NCBI RefSeq assembly: GCF_002261475.1 | Contig: NZ_NEVN01000008.1 | Location: 1 to 64,000 of the forward strand | Length of the DNA stretch: 64,000 nt | Source: Bordetella genomosp. 5 | GTDB taxonomy: Bacteria > Pseudomonadota > Gammaproteobacteria > Burkholderiales > Burkholderiaceae_B | Direction: 5' to 3' | In this document: in pieces, positions 50,054 to 62,212 of the stretch | How positions within the stretch are numbered: the stretch's first letter is position 1 | Layout: each line of letters begins with the position of its first letter | Notes under the pieces: generated by a model | What the model was told of the DNA's origin: nothing | Databases searched by the model: none | Seen by the model: the letters and a program-made list of their open reading frames with translations, nothing else | Made by a program: the position numbers and the translations under genes

Positions 50054-51637
50054 TCAGGCCGCCACGCGGGCGCCGCCGCGGTACAGCCCGGCGGCGGCCA
50101 GAAAGGTCTGGGCGAGATCGTGCACGGCAAGCTCGCGCACGGCCCGCGCGCCTTGCGATCGCGCATTCCACACCAGGTAGTCGGTCAGGCCGTCGGGCTC
50201 GCCCAAGGCGCCGTAGACCTTTTCCATGATCGGCACGTGATCGCCGTACACGCAGAGGGTCGCGGGCCGGTCGAGCGAGCGCATGGTGTCGGCCAGGGTC
50301 TGGAACATGCGGTCGGCATTGCGCAGATGGCGCACATAGGCGCCGAGCTCGTCGCAGCCGGCCGGCAACTCGCCCCGGATCAACTCGGCCACTTCCGCCG
50401 GGTCCAGGGACTCCCAGTGCAGCGGACCGTGGTTCTCCATCGTGATGACGTGCACATAGAGCGGCTGATCGCCCGCCTCGCGCAGCAGCGCCGCCACGTG
50501 TTCCGCCACCGGCACGTCGCCCACGTAGGCGCCCACGCGATCCGCCGGATCGAAGGCCGCGATGTCGGTGAAGGCGTCGAAGCCCAGGCGGGGCAAGACC
50601 CGGTCGCGCCGATAGAAGCCGCCGTGATAGGGATGCACGCACACCGTGCGGTAGCCCCATTGCCGCAGATGCGAGGCCAGCGTGGGCACGGGCCGCGCAC
50701 ACAGCCGGCGATACGGGTTATAGCGATGCACGCCCAGCTCCTCGGCCGACACGCCGGCAAGAAAGCCGAATTCCGAACGCACCGTGTTCGCGCCCCAGGC
50801 GGCCACGCGCAGCCGCCCGCTGGACTCGGCCTGCGCGCGCAGGCCGTCCCAGTGCGCCAGGACCTCCGGGCGCACCATGGGATAGCGGCTGCGCGGATCG
50901 AAGAAGGACTCGCTCTGCACCGACACCAGATGCGGCAGCGCCGCGGCGGGCCTGGGCCGCAGGTTGACGAACGGAAAGCCGGCGAGCGGCTTGGGCGGCT
51001 CGCGACGCTCGGCACGCCCATACGTCCAGAGCAAGGCGGCCATGCCGAGACGGCGCAGGTCGCTGCGGGCGCGGAACGACGCGCGCGGCAGCCGCCGGGC
51101 GGCCAGCAATGCGAGCGCGGCGCCCGCCGCCAGGAAGGCGGCCACGGCCCCGAGCCAGTCGGTCCAGGCCGCGCCGTAGGCGGGCTCGAAGCGCAGGGCC
51201 ACCCACACACTCGCCGCGTAGACGGCGATCGGCACCACCACGCCGGCCCAGCCCAGGAACGGCAGATAGAGGCGCGGGTGACGCAGGGCGTCGATGAAAT
51301 ACTCGAAGTCCGCGGTGACGAAGGGTTCGCGCAGCGAGCGATACTTCGCGTTGCTCACGCCCACCAGGATGCCCTGCACCACCACCAGATTGGCGATGGC
51401 GAACCAGGGCCGCCGGAACAGCGCCAGCTCGAGCGCGAACAGCACCGTCCACCCGCCCGCGTGCAGGCACAGCGCGGACACCGGGCGCCGCCACGGCGCG
51501 CGGGGTGCGGGCCGCAGCGCCCCTTCGATCAGAAAACTCAACACGAGCCCGCAGGCCCAGGGCAACGCCAGGGTGGCATGCGACTGCCACCACGCGCTGA
51601 CCGGCCACAGGCCGGCGAATTGCCAAAACTCAGTCAC
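50054..51637 (-). CDS. Membrane sulfatase-fold transferase (LTA-synthase/phosphoethanolamine-transferase-like)
   Basis: A 527-residue protein with about five N-terminal helices (1-190) and a sulfatase/alkaline-phosphatase-fold domain (about 230-520). Metal/nucleophile marks are VQSESFFD, the Thr in GANTVRSEFGF and YGDHVP. HPYHGGFYRRD and MENHGPLHW are further family blocks. Relatives transfer phosphoglycerol or phosphoethanolamine from phospholipids, or hydrolyse sulfate esters, on the periplasmic side. It is the last gene of the capsule operon and overlaps the reductase stop by 8 bp. It may modify the capsule or its lipid; WcbQ/RkpI are candidate counterparts (memory, unsure). No hydroxyl acceptor can be read. 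Confidence 0.8.
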   Translation of the reverse strand: MTEFWQFAGLWPVSAWWQSHATLALPWACGLVLSFLIEGALRPAPRAPWRRPVSALCLHAGGWTVLFALELALFRRPWFAIANLVVVQGILVGVSNAKYRSLREPFVTADFEYFIDALRHPRLYLPFLGWAGVVVPIAVYAASVWVALRFEPAYGAAWTDWLGAVAAFLAAGAALALLAARRLPRASFRARSDLRRLGMAALLWTYGRAERREPPKPLAGFPFVNLRPRPAAALPHLVSVQSESFFDPRSRYPMVRPEVLAHWDGLRAQAESSGRLRVAAWGANTVRSEFGFLAGVSAEELGVHRYNPYRRLCARPVPTLASHLRQWGYRTVCVHPYHGGFYRRDRVLPRLGFDAFTDIAAFDPADRVGAYVGDVPVAEHVAALLREAGDQPLYVHVITMENHGPLHWESLDPAEVAELIRGELPAGCDELGAYVRHLRNADRMFQTLADTMRSLDRPATLCVYGDHVPIMEKVYGALGEPDGLTDYLVWNARSQGARAVRELAVHDLAQTFLAAAGLYRGGARVAA

Positions 51638-52393
51638 GATAGCCCAGCCTGCGCAGAATGAAGCCCGACACGGCGGGATGGATGCCGGCCAGCAGCCAGC
51701 ACCCGAAGTTCAGGGGAAAAGGAAAGCTGATGCGGGCACGGTTGGCCGCCAGCCCGCGGCGGATGCGTTGCGCCGCGCGGGCCGGCTGCCACAGAAACGG
51801 CTTGGGTCCGGGCATCGCCTCGCACATCGGCGATTCGACGTAACCCGGCATCACTACATTGACGCGCACGCCGTAGCCGGCGAGGCCGTCGCGCAGCGCC
51901 TCGCCATAGGCCTTGAGCGCGGCCTTGCTCGCGCTGTAGCTCGGCGTCTCGGGCAAGCCGCGCCACGCGGCCAGCGAGCTGATGAGCGCGATCTGCCCGT
52001 CGCGGCGTTCCCGCATGGCGGGCAGCACCCCTTGCACGGTCGCCATGGCCGCCCGCACGTTCACATCGATGAGCATGCGCGACTCCTCGCGATCCTCGCC
52101 CATGCCGTTGGCGCGGGCGTGGATGTTGACGCCTGCATTCACGATCACCAGGTCCGGCACACCGGTCGCGCACACGGCGGCGAGCCACGCGTCGAGCGCG
52201 GCCAGGTCGCGCACGTCGAGCACCTGGGTGCTGACGCGCGCGCCGCGCGCCTGGCATTGCGTGGCCAGCTCCGCCAGGCGGTCCTCGCGGCGGCCCTGCA
52301 AAATCAGCGTGGTGGCGGGCGCGGCATAGGCCAGCGCGAGCGCGGCGCCGATGCCGCCCGTGGCACCGGTGATCAGGATCGAGCCCGGGCGTT

Positions 52394-52397
<4 letters not shown>
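51630..52397 (-). CDS. Short-chain dehydrogenase/reductase, capsule-linked
   Basis: A 255-residue SDR. The cofactor loop TGATGGIG (10-17), NAG in the fourth strand, catalytic Ser (ISSLAAW) and YSASK are all present. The C-terminus has a hydrophobic stretch (NFGCWLLAGIHPAVSGFIL) that could hold the protein at the membrane. 3-ketosphinganine reductases and RkpH/WcbP belong to this general type, so reduction of the amino ketone made by the oxoamine synthase is a reasoned guess. Its ATG overlaps the kpsS stop by ATGA, fixing the start. Confidence 0.85.
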
Positions 52398-53614
<1,217 letters not shown>

Positions 53615-53617
53615 GGC

Positions 53618-55680
53618 TCAGCCCCGATACGCCAGACGGGCCTGCCACACCGCCTGGAGCTTGCGCACCTGCCGCCGGGCATAACCCGCGCGCAACGATG
53701 CGAGGCGGCCCTGCGCCTGCAGGCGCTCGCGCGTCTGCATGATGCGGGTCAGCACGGCCTCGCAGGTGGTGTAGCCGCGCAGCTCCCAATCCCAATACAG
53801 CGGATAGCGCAGCAGCGTGCCGGCCACCAGCTCGTCGAGCGTGAGCCGGCGGTGCCGGCGCACGATGCGGCCGCGGTCTTCGGTCAGCCCCCAACCGGCG
53901 TAGAAAGGCTGGCCGTAGACCACCACGCGCTTGCCGCGCAGCAGGGCGTCGAAGCCCGACAGCGAGGTCATGGTGTGCACCACGTCGCAGGCCTCGATGC
54001 AGCTCACCACCGACAGATCCTGCTCGATATGGTCCGCATACTCCAGCGCCTGGGCCTGGGCCACGCGGCCGCGCCGGTTGCGGCTCAGCACGTCGGGATG
54101 CGGTTTGTAGACGATATAGGCATCGGGATGCGCCAGCCGGGCCTCGGCCAGCAGGGCCAGGTTGGTGCGCACGCTTTCGCAGCCGAAGCGCACCGAGGCA
54201 TCGTCCTCGACCTGACCCGGGACCAGCACCACTTCCCTGCCCTGCGTGTCCCAGCCCGCAGGCTCGGGCTGCGCCACGTTGTACTTCGTGATGCCGTGCG
54301 CCACGATGAAGGCGCGTATCCGTTGCGCGGCCGCGCGGTCGCCCACGCTGAAGTGGCCGTGGTTGAGCTCACGCTCCAGGTCCGACTCACGGCGCGGGTC
54401 GAAGTAGATGCCGCTGCCGTCCAGCGCCAGGCTCATGGGCTTGATCAGGTCGGAACCCAGCCCCACCGAGCGCATGAAGCCGTCCTCGATCGCGACCAGC
54501 GCCGCGCCCGTGCGCTCGGCCAGTTCCGTCAGGCCGCCCGGCGGCTCCGCGCCCCAGAACGCCAGCGCCTCGCCCGGCTCGGGCTGCAACGCGGCGGCCT
54601 GGGCGGCGTTCTCGGCGCTCACCACGCCACCGGGGAACGGCGACAGGATGGGCGAGAGATGCGCCGTCTTCCAGCGCCGGGTACCCACCAGGATGGTGCG
54701 CACCGGCATGCGGCGCGCCATCGTCCGCTGCCGCACCAGCCAGTCGATCACGTCGAAGATCGTGCCGCGCCCGTGCGAGAGCGGATCGATGTAACGCGTG
54801 TAGTGAAAATAGGCCGCGGCAAACAGCTCTTCGAGCGATCGTTTGCGCGTGCGGCGCGAGCAGCTTTGCCGGTCGTCCGTCAGGCCCCAGCCGGCATACC
54901 ACGGCATGCCGAAGCAGGTCACGGGCTTGCCCGCCAGCAGCGCCTCGAAGCCCATCTGCGACGTCACCACGTAGACGTGGTCCATCTGCTCGAGCAGGCC
55001 GATCGCGTTCATGTCCGTGTCGAGCAGCACCAGATCGGGATCCGAGATCGCCTCGCCCAGATAGCCGGCCTTGGTGCCGGCCACCACTTCGGGGTGCGTC
55101 TTCACATGGATCAGCGCGTCCGGGTGTTCGGCGCGCGCGGCCGCCAGCATGCGCTGGAACGTGTCCGCGTCGGCCAGCCCGAGCGTCACGCTGGTGTCGC
55201 CCAGCGTCTGGTCCACGACCAGCACGCGCTTGCGCCCGTTGGCCGGGGCCAGCAGCGGCGGCTCGAACGGCGTGTGGTTGTACTTGGAGAGCCGATGCGC
55301 GCGGACGCGGGTCATGGCGTCGGGCACCGCGTCGTCGAGGTCCGCCAGCAGGTCGGTGTCGCTCTGCAGCATGACCTCGAGCTCCGACGGCCGCGTGGCG
55401 TCGTAGTAGATGCCCAGCCGGTCCACCACCAGCGACAGGGTCGGGCTGCCCTGCCCCATGCCGAACGAACGGAGAAAGCCGTCTTCGAGGGCCAGGTACG
55501 GGAGGCCCAGCCGGTCCGCGCGCCGGCGCGCACCCTGCGCGCTCGGCTTGGCGCCCCACCCCGCGACCGCCTGCAGGCGGCGGCGCGCGGCCGGCCGCCA
55601 GGGCCGATAACGCGTGATCGCCGCACCCAGCAACTCGGCCAGGAGCGGGATCCGCGCAATACCGCTGGAGTGGATCTCGA

Positions 55681-55684
<4 letters not shown>
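53618..55684 (-). CDS. kpsC: Capsule polysaccharide Kdo-transferase KpsC, two-domain
   Basis: A 688-residue protein made of two homologous halves (about 1-330 and 340-688). Each half repeats [60 protein letters not shown] and [18 protein letters not shown]. This internal duplication is the normal KpsC architecture; the halves make alternating beta-2,4 and beta-2,7 Kdo linkages. The start overlaps the stop of the epimerase gene by ATGA. It acts with KpsS in the cytoplasm at the membrane. Confidence 0.93.
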
Positions 55685-56718
<1,034 letters not shown>

Positions 56719-56733
56719 GTCGTTTCCCCCCGC

Positions 56734-58023
56734 TTACAGACGGATGTCGGCCGCGTCGGCCGGCAGCACGTACTTGAGGTCGTACAGGATGTGCTTGGCC
56801 TTGCCGAGCTTGCGGATCTCGGCGGCGCCCATCTTGACGAACTCGTCGTGCGACACGGCCAGGATCACGGCGTCGTATTTGCCTGCCTCGGGCGATTCGA
56901 TCGGCGTGATGCCGTACTCGTGCTCGGCCTCTTCCTTCTCGACCCACGGGTCGTACACGTCGACAGCGACGTTGTACTCACCGAGTTCCTTCACGATGTC
57001 GACCACGCGCGTGTTGCGCAGGTCGGGGCAGTTTTCCTTGAAGGTCAGGCCCATTACCAGCACGCGGGCGCCTTCCACGTAGATGCGCTGCTTGGTCATG
57101 GCCTTGACCAGCTGCGACACCACATAGCCGCCCATCGAGTCGTTCAGGCGGCGGCCCGCGAGAATGATCTCGGGGTGGTAGCCGATGGCCTGCGCCTTGT
57201 GCGTGAGGTAGTACGGGTCCACGCCGATGCAGTGACCGCCCACCAGACCCGGACGGAACGGCAGGAAGTTCCACTTGGTGCCGGCCGCCTGCAGCACGGC
57301 TTCGGTGTCGATGCCCATCTTGTTGAAGATCAGGGCCAGCTCGTTGATCAGCGCGATGTTGACGTCGCGCTGGGTGTTCTCGATCACCTTGGCCGCTTCT
57401 GCCACGCGGATCGTCGGCGCCTTGTGCGTGCCGGCCACGATGATCTGCTTGTACAGCTGGTCGACCAGCTCGGCCACTTCGGCCGTCGAGCCCGAGGTCA
57501 CCTTCTTGATGGTGCTGACGCGGTGCGCCTTGTCGCCCGGATTGATGCGCTCGGGGCTGTAGCCGGCGTAGAAGTCTTCGTTGAACTTCAGGCCCGACAC
57601 GCGCTCGAGCACCGGCACGCAGTCTTCTTCGGTCGCGCCCGGGTACACGGTGGACTCGTAGATCACGATGTCGCCGCGCTTGAGCACGGCGCCGATGGTC
57701 TCGCTCGCCTTGACCAGCGGCGTCAGGTCGGGCTGGCGGTACTCGTCGATCGGCGTGGGCACCGTCACGATGAACACGTTGGCGCGGCCGAGGGTTTCCT
57801 TGTCGGTGGTGTAGCTCAGCTGTTTGGCGCTGGCCAGCTCGTCGTCATCCACCTCCAGCGTGTGGTCATGACCCTTGCGCAGCGCATCGACGCGGCGCTC
57901 GTTGATGTCGAAGCCGATAACCTCGCGCTTCTTGCCGAACTCGACGGCCAGGGGCAGGCCCACATAGCCCAGGCCGACGACGGCGAGCTTGATTTGGTCC
58001 AAGGATTTAAGCAATTGCGACAT
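56734..58023 (-). CDS. tviB: UDP-N-acetylhexosamine 6-dehydrogenase, TviB/WbpO type
   Basis: A 429-residue UDP-sugar dehydrogenase. The NAD motif is [10 protein letters not shown] (15-24). The catalytic Lys is near 212 ([16 protein letters not shown]) and catalytic Cys265 is in [24 protein letters not shown] is the UDP-HexNAc dehydrogenase form rather than UDP-glucose dehydrogenase. It oxidises UDP-GlcNAc or UDP-GalNAc twice to the uronic acid with NAD+. It lies 15 bp before the epimerase. Confidence 0.92.
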   Translation of the reverse strand: MSQLLKSLDQIKLAVVGLGYVGLPLAVEFGKKREVIGFDINERRVDALRKGHDHTLEVDDDELASAKQLSYTTDKETLGRANVFIVTVPTPIDEYRQPDLTPLVKASETIGAVLKRGDIVIYESTVYPGATEEDCVPVLERVSGLKFNEDFYAGYSPERINPGDKAHRVSTIKKVTSGSTAEVAELVDQLYKQIIVAGTHKAPTIRVAEAAKVIENTQRDVNIALINELALIFNKMGIDTEAVLQAAGTKWNFLPFRPGLVGGHCIGVDPYYLTHKAQAIGYHPEIILAGRRLNDSMGGYVVSQLVKAMTKQRIYVEGARVLVMGLTFKENCPDLRNTRVVDIVKELGEYNVAVDVYDPWVEKEEAEHEYGITPIESPEAGKYDAVILAVSHDEFVKMGAAEIRKLGKAKHILYDLKYVLPADAADIRL

Positions 58024-58044
58024 GAAACACCTTCTACAAAAAAA

Positions 58045-59139
58045 TCAGTTGGAGCCGACACGTTGGCCGACGATCAGGACCTGGACGATCGGAGTGATGA
58101 TCTTTTCCCACTCGTACATCGGCGCGTTGCTCACGTACACCACGTCTTCCGGCATCAGCTCGAACTGCTTGGCCAGGAACATCGACTCGGGGTTGCGCAT
58201 GTTCAGACGGAACACGGTCGGATGCGGCGCGGCGCCCGCATTGCGCCCATCGAGGCGGAACACGAACACGCCGGTCGCGTCGGCGGCGCGGTCATTCAGA
58301 CCGCCCGCCACACCCAGCGCGTCCAGCAGATTGGTCTGCTTGGAGGGCAGCTCGTGCAGGCCCGGCTTGGTCAGCGCGCCCATCGCCACGAAGCGCTTCA
58401 GATTGGGTTCGACCACCACCTCGGAACGCGGCTCGACGGCCACGTTGCGGCCATTGAGCAATTGCTGGTAGGGAATGCGTTTGACCTTCTTGCCGCTGCG
58501 GATCACCACGTCGGCCTGATACGGCGGCAGCGTGGAGCCGCCGGCCTGCGTGATGGCGTCCAGCGCGGTCAGCGGCCCCTTGTTGCCACCGAAGCGGCCC
58601 GGCCGGGGCACGGCGCCCGCCACCAGCACGGAGTTGGAGCGGTCGTCCGCCAGGTCCACCATGACCTGCGGCTGCACCGCGGCGCTGGCGCGCAGCGCGC
58701 CGCGCACCTGCTGCTCGATGGCTTCCAGCGACTTGCCCCGCACCTTCAGGCGGCCGACATAGGGCAGCGAAATCGAGCCGGAGGCATCGACGCGCACCGC
58801 CTCGAACACCGTGCCGCCATTGGCGAGCGGCGCGAACAGGCCACCTTCCATGCTGTCGGCCACCAGCACGCGCAGCACGTCGCCGGGCATGACGGTCATG
58901 TTGCCCACGTAGCCGTCGCTGGTCGCGCCTTCGGCGTCGGCGTCGTGCCGCACCAGCACATACGGTGCGATCGTGTCGGCCCGCACATCCACCACCTCGT
59001 AGGCGGGCTGGGCATCGCCCGACGGTTTGGCGCCATCCAGGATCGCGCCCTTCGTGGGCCCCGAGCCGGACAGCACGCCGCAGCCGGAAAGCGCCAGTAC
59101 GGCCAGCACCGATAGCAGTCGAAATAGGTTCTTATTCAT
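58045..59139 (-). CDS. Outer-membrane polysaccharide export lipoprotein, Wza-like
   Basis: A 364-residue lipoprotein with lipobox LALSGC20. A polysaccharide-export domain follows (MPGDVLRVLVAD…FEAVRVDASGSISLPYVGRLKVRG). SLBB-type repeats (VLVAGAVPRPGRF, FVAMGALTKPG) and a C-terminal segment EDVVYVSNAPMYEWEKIITPI, the amphipathic outer-membrane helix of Wza-like channels, complete it. It would form the outer-membrane export pore with KpsE and KpsMT below. The start was set at the lipoprotein signal peptide; a longer frame exists upstream without such features. Confidence 0.9.
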   Translation of the reverse strand: MNKNLFRLLSVLAVLALSGCGVLSGSGPTKGAILDGAKPSGDAQPAYEVVDVRADTIAPYVLVRHDADAEGATSDGYVGNMTVMPGDVLRVLVADSMEGGLFAPLANGGTVFEAVRVDASGSISLPYVGRLKVRGKSLEAIEQQVRGALRASAAVQPQVMVDLADDRSNSVLVAGAVPRPGRFGGNKGPLTALDAITQAGGSTLPPYQADVVIRSGKKVKRIPYQQLLNGRNVAVEPRSEVVVEPNLKRFVAMGALTKPGLHELPSKQTNLLDALGVAGGLNDRAADATGVFVFRLDGRNAGAAPHPTVFRLNMRNPESMFLAKQFELMPEDVVYVSNAPMYEWEKIITPIVQVLIVGQRVGSN

Positions 59140-59149
59140 GCCCGTCTTG

Positions 59150-60076
59150 TTACTCCGGTAAAGAAAAGGAATGGCGTGCGGCGCGAGCCGGACCCGAGCG
59201 GCGCAGTTGCGCGCGCACGCGGTCCAGCATGTGTTCGGCCAGCACAGCCTCGAAACGTGGGGAATAGTGATTGACGTCGGCCCCGTCCTTGTCGAGCAAG
59301 GCGGCTTCGTCCCAGCCCTGGGCAATCTCCAGCGGATCCATGACCTCGACGCCGGGCACGCCCTCGGCCGCGGTCTTGACCCGCTCGACGTGACGGCTGC
59401 GCGACACCATGCGGCGGCCGTCCGGGCGCGCCACGTCGACGTGCGTCACCGCGAGCAGCGGCTTGTCGACCACGCGGGCCAGATAGTGCAGATCGGCGCG
59501 CACATCGGCTTCGGTGTCCTCGGCGCACACCGCGCCGCGCAGCACGCGCTCGCCCGCCGGCTTGAGCGCATCGTCGATCACGTGCTCGAACACCGGCCGC
59601 ACCGCGTCGTAGGCCTCGGGCAGCACCCGGCCGTTGCGGACCAGCGAGCGCCACCAGGCCATGCCTTCGTCACCCAGTTCACGCACCAGATGCCGCACGA
59701 CGAGATTCTTCTGCAGGAACACGCCGTCGACGCTCACGCTGCGCTCGGCGGCCGCCTCCACCACCAGCAGGTCCGCGGTGCGCAGCTCGTCGGCCAGCGC
59801 CGGCGTCACGATGGGCACGCGCGCGGCCGGAAACAGGAACGGCAGCAGTTGACGGTCCAGCCCGGTGCGCTCGGCCAGCCAGCGCACACGCTGCGCGGCC
59901 TCGCGGGTGCTGTGGATGTAGCCGCTGACGCCGGAGGTGTGCAACCGCGCACTCCCGCTTTCCTGCAGCAGCTTCACCGGACGGTGCACGCGGCAGCTGC
60001 CGAGCACGAACAGGTTCAGGGCGGCGGAATCGGGGGTGGACGCGGTATGCAGGGGCGCCTGGACGGCTTGGATCAT
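59150..60076 (-). CDS. SGNH-hydrolase-like protein of the capsule operon
   Basis: A 308-residue protein of uncertain function. An N-terminal LFVLGSCR (Ser27) resembles the nucleophile block of SGNH/GSCFA- or WcbI-like proteins. Near the C-terminus D267-V-N-H270-YSP matches the D-x-x-H catalytic pair of SGNH enzymes. There is no signal peptide or membrane helix, so it is cytoplasmic. Members of this superfamily include O-acetyltransferases and esterases acting on glycans, and O-acetylation is a feature of Vi-type capsule. GAGGAAA precedes the ATG. It lies between the glycosyltransferase and the export lipoprotein. Confidence 0.65.
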   Translation of the reverse strand: MIQAVQAPLHTASTPDSAALNLFVLGSCRVHRPVKLLQESGSARLHTSGVSGYIHSTREAAQRVRWLAERTGLDRQLLPFLFPAARVPIVTPALADELRTADLLVVEAAAERSVSVDGVFLQKNLVVRHLVRELGDEGMAWWRSLVRNGRVLPEAYDAVRPVFEHVIDDALKPAGERVLRGAVCAEDTEADVRADLHYLARVVDKPLLAVTHVDVARPDGRRMVSRSRHVERVKTAAEGVPGVEVMDPLEIAQGWDEAALLDKDGADVNHYSPRFEAVLAEHMLDRVRAQLRRSGPARAARHSFSLPE

Positions 60077-60087
60077 CGGCGGTTTCC

Positions 60088-62172
60088 TCAAGGATTCTGG
60101 TAGCAACGCACGGTGGACGCGATCATCTGCGACAGCGAGAAGCGCGCCGTGGCCCACTGGCGGGCGTGTTCGGCGATGCGGGCGTCGGCCTGGCACATCT
60201 CATGGATGCGCGTGAGGGCCTGCGCCACGTCGTCGGCCGTCACGGTGTCCGCGGGCAGCGTGAGACCGGTCACGCCTTCCTGCACGGCCTCGCCGGCGCC
60301 GCCCGCGAGCGTGGTCACGACCGGCACGCCCGAGAACTGCGCCTCGATCAGCACATTGGGCAGCCCCTCGAAACGGGACAGCAGCAGAAAGGCGTCGAAC
60401 TGCGTGAGCCAGTAGCCCACGCGCTTGGACAGACCCGTGAAGAGGATGCGGTCGGCCATGCCGATGCGATGCGCGAACTCCTTGACCGGCTCGAGCAGCG
60501 GACCGCCGCCCACCATGATGAAGCGCGCGTGCGGGTGCGTGGCGGCGAACTTCTGCGCCGCCTCGACCCACAGGAACGGCCGCTTGTTGTCATCCACGCG
60601 CATCACCGTGCCCACCGTGAACGTCTGCTCGGGGGTGCGCGACGCGAACTCGGCCATCAGGCCCAGCGCCTTGTCGTCGCTGGCCGGCTTGAGCGGCGCC
60701 AGGCCGTTGTAGACCACCGGAATCCGGCGCGCATCGACCTTGAGCCAGTCGGCATAGCGGTGCGCGGCGAATTGGGAATTGGAGCTCAACACCACGCCGC
60801 GCATCTTCAGCAGCTCCGAGTAGATGGTGTCGTACTCGACGCGGTAGCGGTCGGGCCGGTCCACCGGCGGCATGGTGCGCACCGACAGCACGATGCGGGG
60901 CACGCCCGCGAGCAGCGCGGCCAGTGCGGTCGCGAAGATCGAACCGTCCTGCCAGATGTGCGCGACCTGCGGCACCGACGAGCGCATCACGTCCGTGAGC
61001 TTGGTGGTGCCCTCGATGATCTGCTTGGGCAGAAAGCGCAGATATTCGCGGTACGGGGCCAGCAGCGACGAATACTCGCAGCCGCCCCACGCCTGCATGT
61101 CCGCGTAGACCGACACGGGGATACCGTTCTCGCGCAGCGTCGCCGCGAAGAAGTCGGCGCCCTCGCGGCTGCGCAGCGACCGGCACACCACCTGCACCGG
61201 GCCCACGACGCCATAGCCGGCCACCGACTGTCCCGACTGGATCGCGGTCTGCAGCGCCACCGCGGTGTTGACGAACTGCCGTTCCGCGCCGCCGGCGCCG
61301 AGCGAGCCGTTGATCATGAGGACGGTGCCCACGAACGATTCCGGGCCCGCGTCGTACTCGGCGTTGCGGCGCTTGCCGATCTCCTGGAACAGCCGCTCCA
61401 GCACCAGAATGCTGACCGGCACGTCGCGGCCTTCGCCCTCCACGCCCAACTGGCGCAAGGCGGCGATGTCGTTGTCGAGTTCGCCCAGCCGGCGCGCGAC
61501 CTTGCGCCCGGCATCGCCCAGCGTCGCCGCACCGGTGCGCAGCATGGCGCGGGCACGCCAGAGCGCGCCGCGGCGCACCAGCGATTGGGCCCAGCCCACG
61601 TAGCCGTTCTCGAATGCGGGATGCTCCGCGACCAGCCGCGCGAAGCAACGGTCGGCCTCGTCCGAATTACCGATCTCGTCCCAGCTCTTGGCTTCGAGCA
61701 GGATGTCACGCGCGCTGGTGCTGCCGCCCGAGAAGTACAGCTCGAGCTCGCCGCGTGCCGCCTCCACGCCCAGCTGGCGCTTCACGCCGCGCAGCATCAG
61801 GATGAAGGCATCCGAGGAATCCGGAAAGCGCTGGTGGATGCTGCGCCACACGACCAGGCTTTCGTCGGGCTTGTGCGCCGCCTCCAGGCTGCGCGCCACC
61901 AGCACCTGGAACAGCTCCGTTTCGGGATAGTGGCGCACATATTCGAGCAGTTTGGGCACGGCGCCCTGCGGGTCGCCGGCGGCCACATGCTGTTCGAGCA
62001 GCTTGCGCGCCTCGAGCAGCGTGTCGCGCGAAGGCTCCTCGTTCTGCGGCTCGGCGGTCGCGGCCGCGGTCAACATATCGACGACAGCCAGCGTGCTCGG
62101 GCGGCCGCCGGCCGGGCCGTCGCCGGGCTCGGCACGACGCGGCTTGCGAAGACGTGAGAGAAAGGAAAACAT
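60088..62172 (-). CDS. TPR-glycosyltransferase, VipC/TviE-like
   Basis: A 694-residue protein. An N-terminal helical TPR-like region (about 45-235) precedes a GT-B glycosyltransferase domain (about 280-690). Marks are MINGSLGAGGAERQ at the start of the first Rossmann half and E602-GLPNVLI-E610, the EX7E retaining motif of GT4. VGTVMRVDDNKRP and FIMVGGGPL are GT4 blocks. It resembles Vi-polymer glycosyltransferase TviE and Bordetella VipC (from memory). It probably polymerises the uronic-acid chain. Being the only glycosyltransferase in view apart from KpsCS, it may make a homopolymer. Confidence 0.85.
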   Translation of the reverse strand: MFSFLSRLRKPRRAEPGDGPAGGRPSTLAVVDMLTAAATAEPQNEEPSRDTLLEARKLLEQHVAAGDPQGAVPKLLEYVRHYPETELFQVLVARSLEAAHKPDESLVVWRSIHQRFPDSSDAFILMLRGVKRQLGVEAARGELELYFSGGSTSARDILLEAKSWDEIGNSDEADRCFARLVAEHPAFENGYVGWAQSLVRRGALWRARAMLRTGAATLGDAGRKVARRLGELDNDIAALRQLGVEGEGRDVPVSILVLERLFQEIGKRRNAEYDAGPESFVGTVLMINGSLGAGGAERQFVNTAVALQTAIQSGQSVAGYGVVGPVQVVCRSLRSREGADFFAATLRENGIPVSVYADMQAWGGCEYSSLLAPYREYLRFLPKQIIEGTTKLTDVMRSSVPQVAHIWQDGSIFATALAALLAGVPRIVLSVRTMPPVDRPDRYRVEYDTIYSELLKMRGVVLSSNSQFAAHRYADWLKVDARRIPVVYNGLAPLKPASDDKALGLMAEFASRTPEQTFTVGTVMRVDDNKRPFLWVEAAQKFAATHPHARFIMVGGGPLLEPVKEFAHRIGMADRILFTGLSKRVGYWLTQFDAFLLLSRFEGLPNVLIEAQFSGVPVVTTLAGGAGEAVQEGVTGLTLPADTVTADDVAQALTRIHEMCQADARIAEHARQWATARFSLSQMIASTVRCYQNP

Positions 62173-62212
62173 CGAGATCTCGCTTTCGGCTATCTGCCCT
62201 CGCCCACCGGGC

